Assembly (NCBI GenBank): GCA_024508355.1
Contig: JAMZEJ010000003.1
Span: forward strand, 372,001-436,000
DNA from: Rhizosaccharibacter radicis
GTDB taxonomy: Bacteria; Pseudomonadota; Alphaproteobacteria; Acetobacterales; Acetobacteraceae
DNA length: 64,000 nucleotides
Direction: 5' to 3'
Shown: positions 38,887 to 48,092 of the stretch, piece after piece
Layout of the letters: the number at the start of each line of letters is the position of its first letter
How positions within the stretch are numbered: the first letter of the stretch is position 1
Notes under the pieces: model-generated
What the model was told of the DNA's origin: nothing
Seen by the model: only the letters and a program-made list of their open reading frames with translations
The model's database searches: none
Position numbers and translations under genes: made by a program

Positions 38887-39605
38887 CGCTGCCGGACCGA
38901 CGACGCAAGCGCGCCTGGCGGCGCGGGCTGGTGTTGTTGCCGATCGTGGCGGCCGGCCTCGCGCCCGCCGCCGCGGGGGCGCAGGAGGCTCCGCCCGCCA
39001 ATCACTGGAGCTTTTCCGGTCCGCTCGGCCGCTTCGACCGGCCGAGCCTGCAGCGCGGCTACGCGGTCTATGCGCACGTCTGTTCGGCGTGCCACTCGAT
39101 GCGGGCGCTGCGCTACGGCGATCTGCGCGGACTGGGGCTGACGGAGGAACAGGTGCGCCTTCTGGCCGAGGGCAAGCCGGACGCGCCCCTGCCGGCACCG
39201 TTCCCCGATGCCGACGCCGCCCGGGCGGCCAACAACGGCGCGCTGCCGCCGGACCTGTCGCGTATCGCGGCGACCCTTCCTGGCGGCGCGGACGCGATCG
39301 TGGCGATCCTTACCGGCTACCGTTCCTCGCGGCCGGTGGCGCCTGGCCAGTACGACAATCCCTTCGTGCCCGGTGGCCGCATCGCGATGCCGCCGCCGCT
39401 GCATGCCGGACAGGTGTCCTTCACCGACGGCACCAAGGCCGATCCCGATCGGATGGCGCGTGACGTGGCGAGCTTCCTCGCCTGGTCGGCCAGCCCGCAC
39501 CTGGAACAGCGCCACCGGCTTGGCGTGCGCGTGCTGTTCTACGGGATCGTGCTGCTGGTGCTCACCTTCATGCTGAAACGAAAGGTCTGGCGCGATGTCC
39601 GCTGA
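38883..39605 (+). CDS. petC: Cytochrome c1 of the bc1 complex
   Basis: Membrane-anchored c-type cytochrome passing electrons from the Rieske centre to soluble cytochrome c. A signal peptide ending AAAGAQE (about residue 35) is followed by [20 protein letters not shown]. The heme c site is C67-S-A-C70-H71, and M169 in GRIAMPPPL is the probable axial ligand. The C-terminal anchor [23 protein letters not shown] is typical. 240 residues. Its start overlaps the petB stop by 4 bases, and its end overlaps mtnP by 11. Confidence 0.97.
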   Translation: MTLPDRRRKRAWRRGLVLLPIVAAGLAPAAAGAQEAPPANHWSFSGPLGRFDRPSLQRGYAVYAHVCSACHSMRALRYGDLRGLGLTEEQVRLLAEGKPDAPLPAPFPDADAARAANNGALPPDLSRIAATLPGGADAIVAILTGYRSSRPVAPGQYDNPFVPGGRIAMPPPLHAGQVSFTDGTKADPDRMARDVASFLAWSASPHLEQRHRLGVRVLFYGIVLLVLTFMLKRKVWRDVR

Positions 39606-40491
39606 ACCCAACACCGTCATCGAACCCGTGATCGGCCTGATCGGCGGCTCCGGCCTCTACGACATCGAGGGGCTGGAGAACAAGGAATGGCGCACGGTCG
39701 AAACGCCCTGGGGGGCACCGTCTGACCAGCTGCTGTTCGGGCGGCTGGACGGGGTCCGGTGCGTGTTCCTGCCGCGCCACGGCAGAGGACATCCGGTGCC
39801 GCCGTCGCGGCTGAACTACCGTGCCAACATCGCGGCGCTGAAGATCGCCGGCGTCACTGACGTCGTGTCGCTGTCGGCCGTGGGCAGCCTGAAGGAGGAG
39901 CTGCCGCCCGGGCATTTCGTGGTGATCGACCAGTTCATCGACCGCTCCTTCGCGCGCGAGAAGAGCTTTTTCGACACTGGTTGCGTGGCGCACGTGTCCA
40001 TGGCCGACCCGCTCTGCCCGCGCATCGGCGACGTGCTGGAAGCCGAGGCGCGCGCGCTCGGGTTGCCGGTGACCCGGGGCGGCACCTATCTCGTGATGGA
40101 AGGGCCGCAATTCTCCACCCGGGCCGAAAGCCACCTCTACCGGTCCTGGGGCTGCTCGGTGATCGGCATGACCAACATGCCCGAAGCCAAGCTCGCCCGC
40201 GAAGCGGAGCTTTGCTACGCCACCGTCGCCATGGTGACCGACTATGATTGCTGGCACGACAGCCACGATCACGTCACGGTGGACGCGGTGGTGAAGGTTC
40301 TGCTCGGCAACGCCGACAAGGCGCGCACCCTGGTCCGCGCCGCGATCCCGGCGCTCGGGCGCCCGCGCGGTTTGTGCCCCGCCGGATGCGACCGCGCCCT
40401 GGACAATGCGCTGATCACCGCCCCGGGCGCCCGCGATCCGGCCCTGATCGAACGGCTGCGGCCCATCGCGGGCCGCGTCCTGGCCGCCTAG
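39595..40491 (+). CDS. mtnP: S-methyl-5'-thioadenosine phosphorylase MtnP
   Basis: Splits methylthioadenosine into adenine and methylthioribose-1-phosphate, the first step in recycling methionine from polyamine synthesis. Phosphate and substrate motifs are GLIGGSGLYDI, LPRHGRGHPVPPSRLNYRANI, MEGPQFSTRAESHLYRSWG and the purine-site DYDCWHD. 298 residues. The start lies inside the end of petC, so it is probably co-transcribed with petBC. The hairpin after it ends the operon. Confidence 0.96.
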   Translation: MSAEPNTVIEPVIGLIGGSGLYDIEGLENKEWRTVETPWGAPSDQLLFGRLDGVRCVFLPRHGRGHPVPPSRLNYRANIAALKIAGVTDVVSLSAVGSLKEELPPGHFVVIDQFIDRSFAREKSFFDTGCVAHVSMADPLCPRIGDVLEAEARALGLPVTRGGTYLVMEGPQFSTRAESHLYRSWGCSVIGMTNMPEAKLAREAELCYATVAMVTDYDCWHDSHDHVTVDAVVKVLLGNADKARTLVRAAIPALGRPRGLCPAGCDRALDNALITAPGARDPALIERLRPIAGRVLAA

Positions 40492-40507
40492 CGTGTCGCC
40501 CGCTCCA

Positions 40508-40547
40508 TGAAAGAAGGGCGGCCCCGCAAGGAGCCGCCCCGTTTCAT
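40508..40547. terminator. Likely two-way terminator between mtnP and the DUF3309 gene
   Basis: Core stem gggcggc (40516-40522) / gccgccc (40533-40539), flanked by atgaaa and tttcat that extend the pairing after a small bulge. It lies between convergent genes, 25-55 bases from both stops. Confidence 0.7.
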
Positions 40548-40566
40548 AAATTTGAGCTGCCGAAGA

Positions 40567-40722
40567 TCAGATTCGTCCAAGCACCAGCAGGATGATCACG
40601 ATCAGGAGGATCAGCCCCAGGCCTCCCGACGGGAAGTAGCCCCAGCTGCCGCTATAGCCCCAGGTCGGCAGCGCGCCGATCACCAGCAGGATAAGGATGA
40701 TCAGCAGGATCGTACCGAGCAT
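40567..40722 (-). CDS. DUF3309 family small membrane protein
   Basis: 51 residues: MLGTILLIILILLVIGALPT, then WGYSGSWGYFPSGG, then a second hydrophobic helix LGLILLIVIILLVLGRI. This helix, aromatic/Gly loop, helix layout is the DUF3309 signature, a widespread short proteobacterial membrane protein without a known function. A good ribosome binding site (ggtggag) and a clear -10 box lie upstream. Confidence 0.87.
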   Translation of the reverse strand: MLGTILLIILILLVIGALPTWGYSGSWGYFPSGGLGLILLIVIILLVLGRI

Positions 40723-40738
40723 CGACAAAACTCCACCC

Positions 40739-40757
40739 GTTATAAGCAACGCTTGCT
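40739..40757 (-). promoter_or_regulatory. Candidate -10 box and inverted repeat before the DUF3309 gene
   Basis: On the minus strand TATAAC (40744-40739) lies 16 bases before the start codon. It is preceded by the inverted repeat agcaa-gcg-ttgct (40757-40745), which could be an operator. No good -35 box is seen at 17 bases. Confidence 0.4.
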
Positions 40758-41113
40758 TGCAAAGTGTGAACGACGCGACCCCGGTTCCGGTTCGATATCG
40801 CAACGCGATCGTGTGTCGCTGTGGCGGAGCGGTGACGGTGCGTGCCGCTGCGGGGCTTCTTTCCAACCCGGCTCCTGAGCATCGACGGGCCGTCCGCCGC
40901 GGCCACTCGGTGCGTCAGGCGCCGGGGCTCGGCCGGAGTCCCGCTTTTTGGAATACCGCGGTATCGCCGCTGGCTCCGCCGCCTTCGTGGGAGCGGGGGC
41001 ACCTCGTCGCTCGTCGCGGCCTCCTGGCGCACCCGGCAGCTCAGGCCGGGAGACGATCCCCTGCGTGAGGCGGGCAAGTTCGCGGGACGTGCCTCACCCG
41101 AAGGATGAAGCAC

Positions 41114-41140
41114 GCCGACGCCGACGCCGACGCCGACGAC
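41114..41140 (+). repeat. GCCGAC hexanucleotide tandem repeat
   Basis: Four exact GCCGAC units followed by a partial GAC, in non-coding sequence. It could be a slippage-prone microsatellite. Confidence 0.7.
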
Positions 41141-41261
41141 GGAGACGAGGGAGATGTCGTGGCTCCCCGCGCATTGCTGGTGCCGATCGAAGCCCGCCAC
41201 ACGGCGTTCATGGCCGGCCCGAACGGAACACCGAGCGTCCGTCGCTGACGGCGCCGCCGGA

Positions 41262-41924
41262 TCAAAGATGATGTTGCAGGAGAGCCAGGCTGCGCTGCTG
41301 CGCCAGCGCGGTCGCCGCGGCGTCATAGGAGACGCGCTCCGAACAGCCGAAGCCGTGGCCGGCGCCCTCGTACACGAAGATGTCCACCCCCGGTTGGGCC
41401 TGCCGGATCAGCTCGACGTCCCGCAGGGGAATGCCGTGATCCTCGGCCCCGAAATGCAACTGCACCGGGCAGCGAGGTGCAGCGTCCCGGCTGTCCACCA
41501 CCATGGCCCCGTACCAGCCGATGGCGGCGGCGAAGCGGTCGGTGCGGGTGGCGGCGATCCAGGCCAGCGATCCGCCCCAGCAATAGCCGATGACGCCCAC
41601 CTTCTCCCGTCCCAGCGCGTCGGCCGCCGCCAGCAGGTCCAGCCGCGTTTCTTCCGCCGGGATCGCCGCCCTCAGCGCCTTGCCGCGCTCGGCATCCGGC
41701 GGATCGTAGCCGAGCTCGACCCCCCTCTCGGCACGGTCGAACAGGGCGGGAGCGATCACCTGGAAACCCTGGGCCGCGAAACCGTCGCATACCGAACGGA
41801 TGTGGTGGTTCACCCCGAAGATTTCCTGCAGCACCACGAGGGCGCGCGGCGCATCGTCGAAGCCGGCGCGATAAGCGGACAGGCGATGGCCATCGGCGGC
41901 CACCAGACCGGTTTGGTGGGACAT
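41262..41924 (-). CDS. Dienelactone hydrolase family protein
   Basis: Cytosolic alpha/beta hydrolase of 220 residues. The nucleophile elbow is GYCWGG with C115, as in true dienelactone hydrolases, rather than serine. The other expected residues are E34 (LQEIFGVN), D162 in HFGAEDHGIP and H190 in GAGHGF. Dienelactone hydrolase acts in the chlorocatechol pathway, but many relatives have other or unknown substrates. No ring-cleavage genes are nearby, so a general carboxymethylenebutenolidase-like role is all that can be said. Confidence 0.9.
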   Translation of the reverse strand: MSHQTGLVAADGHRLSAYRAGFDDAPRALVVLQEIFGVNHHIRSVCDGFAAQGFQVIAPALFDRAERGVELGYDPPDAERGKALRAAIPAEETRLDLLAAADALGREKVGVIGYCWGGSLAWIAATRTDRFAAAIGWYGAMVVDSRDAAPRCPVQLHFGAEDHGIPLRDVELIRQAQPGVDIFVYEGAGHGFGCSERVSYDAAATALAQQRSLALLQHHL

Positions 41925-41992
41925 GGGGAGCGTTCCGTTCCAGGATGCGGAGGCGGGCCAGCTGCTGCCGGCCGATGGAGAAGGAGAAACGC

Positions 41993-42184
41993 ATGGGGGA
42001 GGTGGTCAACCTGCGCCGCGTCCGGCGCCGACGGGATCGCCACGCGGCCGGCCAGGAAGCGGATGCCAACCGGGCGAGGTTCGGACGCACCGCCGACGAG
42101 AAGCGGCGGGACGAGCTGGATGCCGGCCGCCGCGACGCGGTGCTGGATGGAGCGCGGATCGAGCGGGAACCCGACGCGGACTAG
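41993..42184 (+). CDS. DUF4169 family protein
   Basis: 63 residues, highly charged. The N-terminus MGEVVNLRRVRRRRDR and the middle ANRARFGRTADEKRRDE are the signatures of DUF4169, a short alphaproteobacterial family of unknown function. A strong ribosome binding site (ggagaaggag) precedes the ATG. It is divergent from the hydrolase gene. Confidence 0.85.
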   Translation: MGEVVNLRRVRRRRDRHAAGQEADANRARFGRTADEKRRDELDAGRRDAVLDGARIEREPDAD

Positions 42185-42235
42185 CCCCGTCCGGGGAGGA
42201 CGGGGATCGCGCGCGGGCTCGCGGCGCCCGGCGCC

Positions 42236-42502
42236 TCAGTGCAGGGTGAGCAGGTGCGACACTGTACGGAACCGCCCGGGCGAGACCAGTTCGCGGGCGG
42301 CGACGTGGACGGAATGGAGCTTGCCGTCGAGCTCGCGCCGCCAGAAGGCGAGGAAGCGGTGGAGCTCGGGGAAGGCGGGCGCCAGATCGAGCTCCTGCCA
42401 TACGTAGCTCTGCAGCACTGCCGGGTGGTCGGGGAGATGATACAGAATCTCCGCGGTGGTGAGGCGGTAGTCCTTGAGCTGCAGGGCCAGGGTCATCGGC
42501 AT
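42236..42502 (-). CDS. usg: Usg family protein
   Basis: 88 residues. LKDYRLTTAEILYHLPDHPA, then LQSYVWQELDLAPAFPELHRF and LHSVHVA match the Usg family, small alphaproteobacterial proteins first noted upstream of a Caulobacter trp gene. The function is unknown. Start at 42502 or 42496 (two in-frame ATG codons). It is convergent with the DUF4169 gene and divergent from groES. Confidence 0.87.
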   Translation of the reverse strand: MPMTLALQLKDYRLTTAEILYHLPDHPAVLQSYVWQELDLAPAFPELHRFLAFWRRELDGKLHSVHVAARELVSPGRFRTVSHLLTLH

Positions 42503-42626
42503 CTCCGGATGGGGAAGGGTTCCATCGACTGCGCCGCCGGGGCGGCATGACGTTGCGGTGACAACGAGGTCCAGGCTGGACCTCGCGACAGCGGAAACGC
42601 AACGAAAATCGAACGATTACAGTCTG

Positions 42627-42653
42627 TTGGCACTCAGATGCCTCGAGTGCTGC
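42627..42653 (+). promoter_or_regulatory. CIRCE operator 1 (HrcA site) upstream of the groES promoter
   Basis: TTGGCACTC, nine bases, GAGTGCTGC: a close match to the CIRCE consensus TTAGCACTC-N9-GAGTGCTAA bound by the heat-shock repressor HrcA. It ends 7 bases before the -35 box. Confidence 0.92.
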
Positions 42654-42660
42654 CAGTTCC

Positions 42661-42689
42661 TTGACACGTTGGCCGGAGCCACCTACATC
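42661..42689 (+). promoter_or_regulatory. groESL promoter
   Basis: TTGACA (42661-42666), a 17-base spacer and TACATC (42684-42689). It lies between two CIRCE copies and about 125 bases before the groES start. Confidence 0.75.
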
Positions 42690-42693
42690 GCGC

Positions 42694-42720
42694 TTGGCAC
42701 TCCGGAGCCGCGAGTGCCAG
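42694..42720 (+). promoter_or_regulatory. CIRCE operator 2 (HrcA site) at the expected groESL transcription start
   Basis: TTGGCACTC, nine bases, GAGTGCCAG. It begins 4 bases after the -10 box, so it should cover the transcription start and be carried in the 5' leader of the mRNA. Confidence 0.93.
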
Positions 42721-42814
42721 CCGCGCGTTGCGGGTGACACGAGCCCGGACGCACAACAACCGGCGGCGTGCCTCGAACAGGGCGCCGTCTCAACGCTTCG
42801 AGGAGCGAACCGCC

Positions 42815-43114
42815 ATGGCGAAGTTCCGTCCCCTGCATGACCGCGTCGTCGTCAAGCGCCTGACCGGCGAGGAGAAGACCGCGGGGGGCATCATCATCCC
42901 CGATACCGCCAAGGAAAAGCCCATGGAGGGCGAGGTGATCGCTGTCGGCGCCGGCGCGCGCAACGAGCAGGGCGCGATCGTCGCCCTGGACGTGAAGGCG
43001 GGCGATCGCGTGCTGTTCGGCAAGTGGTCGGGCACCGAGGTCAAGATCGACGGCGAAGAGCTGCTGATCATGAAGGAGAGCGACATCATGGGCGTGATCG
43101 AGAAGGCCGCCTGA
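42815..43114 (+). CDS. groES: Co-chaperonin GroES
   Basis: Seven-subunit lid of the GroEL folding chamber. 99 residues with [29 protein letters not shown] (mobile loop region), [12 protein letters not shown] and [35 protein letters not shown] ribosome binding site (gaggagcg) precedes the start. Controlled by the two CIRCE sites upstream; groEL follows after 61 bases. Confidence 0.98.
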   Translation: MAKFRPLHDRVVVKRLTGEEKTAGGIIIPDTAKEKPMEGEVIAVGAGARNEQGAIVALDVKAGDRVLFGKWSGTEVKIDGEELLIMKESDIMGVIEKAA

Positions 43115-43166
43115 GGCGCTTCTCTCCTCCACCGATCGTTCTGCTTCCCATCCAACGAAATTCTAG

Positions 43167-44813
<1,647 letters not shown>

Positions 44814-44840
44814 TCGATCCCATCCGGGAACGGTTTGGGG

Positions 44841-44869
44841 AAGGGCGGTCCGAAAGGGCCGCCCTTTTT
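44841..44869 (+). terminator. Rho-independent terminator after groEL
   Basis: Stem of 11 base pairs (44841-44851 with 44856-44866, one T-G wobble), GAAA tetraloop, then a run of T. Confidence 0.92.
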
Positions 44870-45006
44870 CGTTGTCCATCGTCCGCCGGGTGGCAAGCCT
44901 TCGCCACAACCAAGGATCGCGCACGGGGTTGCACGAGAGCGCACAATCCTGCACACATGCGCACGATCATGCATCTCGATACGGCTTTCTCCGGAGCCTC
45001 CGCCGA

Positions 45007-45846
45007 ATGTCGTCCCCGCTGCCCGACGAGCGTCAGCAGGCCATTCTCGACCATCTCGGCCGGAACGGCCGGGTGCTGGCGGCCGAACTGGCCGGGTTGT
45101 TCGGCGTATCCGAGGACACCGTCCGGCGCGATCTGCGCGACCTCGCGGAGGCCGGCCTGTGCCGCCGCGTGCATGGGGGCGCCATGCCGCTCTCGCCCCA
45201 GCCGAGGGGCATCGCCGAGCGGTCCCGCCTGGCCCCCGAACGGAAGCAACGGCTGGCCCGCCGCGCCGCGGCGCTGGTGCGCGACGCCGTGCTGCCCGGC
45301 GGTCTGCTGTTTCTCGATGCCGGCTCCACCAACCTCGCGGTGGCCCGCGCGCTGCCCCCGAACCTCCGGATCGGCATCGTCACCAACATGCCGGCGATCG
45401 CCGCGACGCTCGCGGGAACAAGCGGGCTCGAGGTGATCTCGATCGGCGGCAGGGTGGACCCGGAGGTGGGGGGCTGTCTCGGGGCCAGGGCGCTGCGCGA
45501 GATGTCCGGCTTCCGCTTCGACATGGCCCTGCTCGGCGCCTGCGCGGTGGATGCCGAGGCCGGGCTGTGCGCCTTCCATCTCGAGGACGGGGAGATGAAG
45601 CGCGCGGCCGCGGCCGTCGCCGCGTCCGTGGCCGCGGTGGCCACCAGCGACAAGCTCGGCACCGTCGCGCCGTTCCGCGTGCTCGATCCCGGTCGCCTCG
45701 GCGATCTGGTGGTGGAACCCGACGTGCCCCAAGACATCGCCGCCGCCCTGTCGGCCGCCGGCACCCGCCTGCACCGCGCCGATCCCGAAGAGGCCCCGGC
45801 GCGACGCGCTTCCGATCCCGACCGGAAACAGGACACCGACCGATGA
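45007..45846 (+). CDS. DeoR/GlpR family transcriptional regulator
   Basis: 279 residues. The N-terminal winged helix contains ERQQAILDHLGRNGRV and the DeoR signature ELAGLFGVSEDTVRRDLRDLAEAGLCRRVHGGA. The C-terminal sensor domain has LFLDAGSTNLAVARAL and VTNMPAIA, which bind phosphorylated sugars in this family. The frame is open upstream to 44872, but that part overlaps the groEL terminator, so I take the ATG at 45007. It overlaps the MFS gene as ATGA and probably regulates it in response to a sugar phosphate. The effector is unknown. Confidence 0.92.
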   Translation: MSSPLPDERQQAILDHLGRNGRVLAAELAGLFGVSEDTVRRDLRDLAEAGLCRRVHGGAMPLSPQPRGIAERSRLAPERKQRLARRAAALVRDAVLPGGLLFLDAGSTNLAVARALPPNLRIGIVTNMPAIAATLAGTSGLEVISIGGRVDPEVGGCLGARALREMSGFRFDMALLGACAVDAEAGLCAFHLEDGEMKRAAAAVAASVAAVATSDKLGTVAPFRVLDPGRLGDLVVEPDVPQDIAAALSAAGTRLHRADPEEAPARRASDPDRKQDTDR

Positions 45847-47006
45847 GCGTCACCGCTCCCACCCCGCTCGGGCTCGGCGCCGGCGCCAGGCCAGCCCGGG
45901 TCGCCACCCGCCTGGCCTTCTTCGTGGCCGGCTTCGCCAACAGCGCCTGGGCCCCGCTGGTGCCGTTCGCGAAGCGCCACGCCGGGATCGACGACGCGTC
46001 CCTGGGACTGCTGCTGCTGTGCTTGGGGCTCGGCTCCATCGTGTCGATGCCGCTCGCCGGTGCGGCGAGCGCCCGTTTCGGCTGCCGGACGATGATCGTT
46101 GGTTCCGGCCTCGTCGCCGCGCTGATGCTGCCGCTGCTGGCGACCCTCGGCGTTCCCTGGGCGCTGGCGCTGGCGCTGGCGTTGTTCGGCGCCGGCATCG
46201 GCGGCATCGACGTCGCCATGAACATCCAGGCCATCGTGGTGGAGCGCGCGGCCGGCGTCCCGCTGATGTCGGGCTTTCACGGCCTGTTCAGCGTGGGCGG
46301 CATCGCCGGGGCGGGCGGAACCGCCTTGTTGTTGTGGCTCGGGCTGCCGCCGCTGCCGGCGGCCTGCTGCGTGCTGGCAGCGTCCGCGGTGCTGCTGCTG
46401 CTGGCCGCACCGGCGTCGCTGCCGACCGGTCGCGCGGGCCAGGGCGGGGGCGCCTCCTTCGCGATCCCGCGCGGCATCGTGCTGCTGATCGGCGCCATGG
46501 CCTTCGTGTGCTTCCTGGCGGAAGGCGCGGCGCTGGACTGGAGTGCCGTGTTCCTGTCCACCGTCATCGGGACGGCGCTGTCGCTGGGCGGCGCCGGCTA
46601 TGCCGCCTTCGCCACCGCCATGACCATGGGGCGCCTCACCGGCGACCGTTTCGTGGCCGCCGTGGGCCACAGGCGGGCGGTGCTGCTGGGCGGCGTCGTG
46701 GCGGCGGCAGGCTTCTGCGTGGTGGCCTGGGCCGCTTCCACCGTGGCGGCCTTGCTCGGCTTCGTGCTGGTGGGGGCGGGCTGCGCCAACATCGTGCCGG
46801 TGCTGTTCAGCGCCACCGGACGGCAGACGGCGATGGCGGAAAGCGTCGCCGTGCCTGCGGTCACCACCCTCGGCTATGCGGGCATCCTCGTCGGGCCCGC
46901 GGCGATCGGCTTCCTGGCCCACGCGGCGACCCTGCGGGTCGCGTTCCTGGTGCTGGCGGCGCTGCTGCTGGTGGTGGGCGCCGCTCGTCGGCGTCTGCCG
47001 GCCTGA
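45843..47006 (+). CDS. Major facilitator superfamily transporter
   Basis: 387 residues with about twelve hydrophobic helices. RLAFFVAGFANSAWAPLVPFAKRH opens the first helix. The segment GIDDASLGLLLLCLGLGSIVSMPLAG and the conserved loop ARFGCRTMIV follow, and the centre has GIDVAMNIQAIVVERAAG and MSGFHGLFSVGG. These match the YbjJ-like group of MFS proteins, whose substrates are unknown. Translationally coupled to the DeoR regulator. Confidence 0.88.
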   Translation: MSVTAPTPLGLGAGARPARVATRLAFFVAGFANSAWAPLVPFAKRHAGIDDASLGLLLLCLGLGSIVSMPLAGAASARFGCRTMIVGSGLVAALMLPLLATLGVPWALALALALFGAGIGGIDVAMNIQAIVVERAAGVPLMSGFHGLFSVGGIAGAGGTALLLWLGLPPLPAACCVLAASAVLLLLAAPASLPTGRAGQGGGASFAIPRGIVLLIGAMAFVCFLAEGAALDWSAVFLSTVIGTALSLGGAGYAAFATAMTMGRLTGDRFVAAVGHRRAVLLGGVVAAAGFCVVAWAASTVAALLGFVLVGAGCANIVPVLFSATGRQTAMAESVAVPAVTTLGYAGILVGPAAIGFLAHAATLRVAFLVLAALLLVVGAARRRLPA

Positions 47007-47130
47007 ACATCGGTTCGATCCGCCCCGAGAATATTGACATCCCGGAACGTTTCTGTCGCGATGACCCGGCTGGCCGACGTGGGCGTGGTCCTTCCGTTGC
47101 GCGGTAGAACCAGAAGTGAGGGGTTAGGCT

Positions 47131-47334
47131 ATGGCGACCGGTTCTGTGAAGTGGTTCAACGCCACGAAGGGCTTCGGCTTCATCATGCCGGATGATGGCG
47201 GCAAGGACGTTTTCGTCCACATCACCGCGGTGCAGGCGGCCGGTCTGCGGGGACTGAACGAGGGTCAGAAGCTCAGCTACGACATCGCCATGGAGCGCGG
47301 CAAGGCGGCGGCGACCAACCTCAAGACTGATTGA
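47131..47334 (+). CDS. Cold-shock protein (CspA family)
   Basis: 67-residue single OB-fold RNA/ssDNA-binding protein. RNP1 is KGFGFI and RNP2 is VFVHI, preceded by GSVKWFNATKG. A TTGACA box lies at 47034-47039, and a 5' leader of about 70-90 bases, usual for cold-shock genes, would follow. A GC-rich hairpin lies after the stop. Confidence 0.96.
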   Translation: MATGSVKWFNATKGFGFIMPDDGGKDVFVHITAVQAAGLRGLNEGQKLSYDIAMERGKAAATNLKTD

Positions 47335-47348
47335 GAACACCCTCCCGC

Positions 47349-47369
47349 GCCGGGCCCAGCTGGCCCGGC
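47349..47369 (+). terminator. Possible terminator hairpin after cspA
   Basis: Perfect 8-base-pair stem gccgggcc / ggcccggc with the loop cagct, 15 bases after the stop codon. There is no T-run, so termination is uncertain. Confidence 0.4.
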
Positions 47370-47523
47370 CGGGACCGTTGTTGGCGACGCACACGGCTCG
47401 GGGGAGGGTGACGTCTCCAGCCGCGGGGGCGGACCAGGTTCCCTGGGTGAGCGGGGCGATCGCGATACGCGTTGGACAGATGCCGCTTAGTGCGGCGGAT
47501 GGCGCGGAAGCGGCCCGTGCGGG

Positions 47524-47988
47524 TCAGCCCGGGATGCGCCGGAGCGGCTGGTAGCGCGCCCGGGTGCCGCGCTCGATGGCCGCCGCCACCAGCGGATCCA
47601 GCTCCAGCTCCAGCATCACCAGTTCCAGCATCCGCAGGGTGGACTCCCCGTGCTCGCGCGACGCGGCCACCACCTCGCAGGCAAGCCCGTAGGCCGTTTC
47701 CCGCAGCCGCGGCTCCAGCGCCGTGCGGACCAGCTCGCCCATCACCGCGAGGCCTTCCTCGTCGCGCAGCAGCTTGATCGCGGTGTCGGTAGCGACATCC
47801 AGCCGCTCGCTCTCGAAGCCCTGGAAGATCGGCAGCGTCTGCACCAGCGCCGACATCACCCCGATCTCCCGGTCGCTGATGCCGTGGCCGTCGGCGGCCG
47901 CCATCATCACCATGGTGCACACCAGGGCTTCCTGCGGATCGAGCTCCTCGATGTCGTCGCGGCGGGGCTTGGGTGTTCTGGTCAGCAT
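47524..47988 (-). CDS. TerB-like tellurite-resistance-family protein
   Basis: 154 residues, helical. The TerB domain runs from LDPQEALVCTMVMMAAADGHGISDREIGVM, which carries the acidic metal-binding pattern AADG-x-x-S-x-x-E, to ACEVVAASRE and MLELVMLELELDPLVA. Members of this family outside ter operons are of unknown function. No other ter genes are present. The start at 47988 is chosen because the upstream in-frame sequence is not conserved-looking. Confidence 0.85.
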   Translation of the reverse strand: MLTRTPKPRRDDIEELDPQEALVCTMVMMAAADGHGISDREIGVMSALVQTLPIFQGFESERLDVATDTAIKLLRDEEGLAVMGELVRTALEPRLRETAYGLACEVVAASREHGESTLRMLELVMLELELDPLVAAAIERGTRARYQPLRRIPG

Positions 47989-48092
47989 GGCTCCTGTTCT
48001 CCGGCGCGAGGGACGATGTGGGCGAGATGCCAAAAGGGGACGCGGCGGGGCGGTCCCGTCGGGGTGGACCCTGCGCCGGCCCGTGCCGCGAA

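Larger units (their letters stand above)
40723..41261. other. Intergenic region between the DUF3309 and dienelactone hydrolase genes
   Basis: About 540 bases holding the DUF3309 promoter candidate and a short GCCGAC tandem repeat. No gene is convincing; a 74-codon minus-strand frame (41041-41265) reads as low-complexity sequence. Confidence 0.45.

Noticed and set aside
40723..40800. EcfG-type stress promoter (GGAAC-N16-17-GTT) before the DUF3309 gene
   Set aside because: A GGAAC is followed by GTT, but only 12 bases apart, too close for the consensus.
41114..41140. GCCGAC repeat as a possible CRISPR or iteron array
   Set aside because: The units are only 6 bases and directly abutting, with no spacers; it is a microsatellite.
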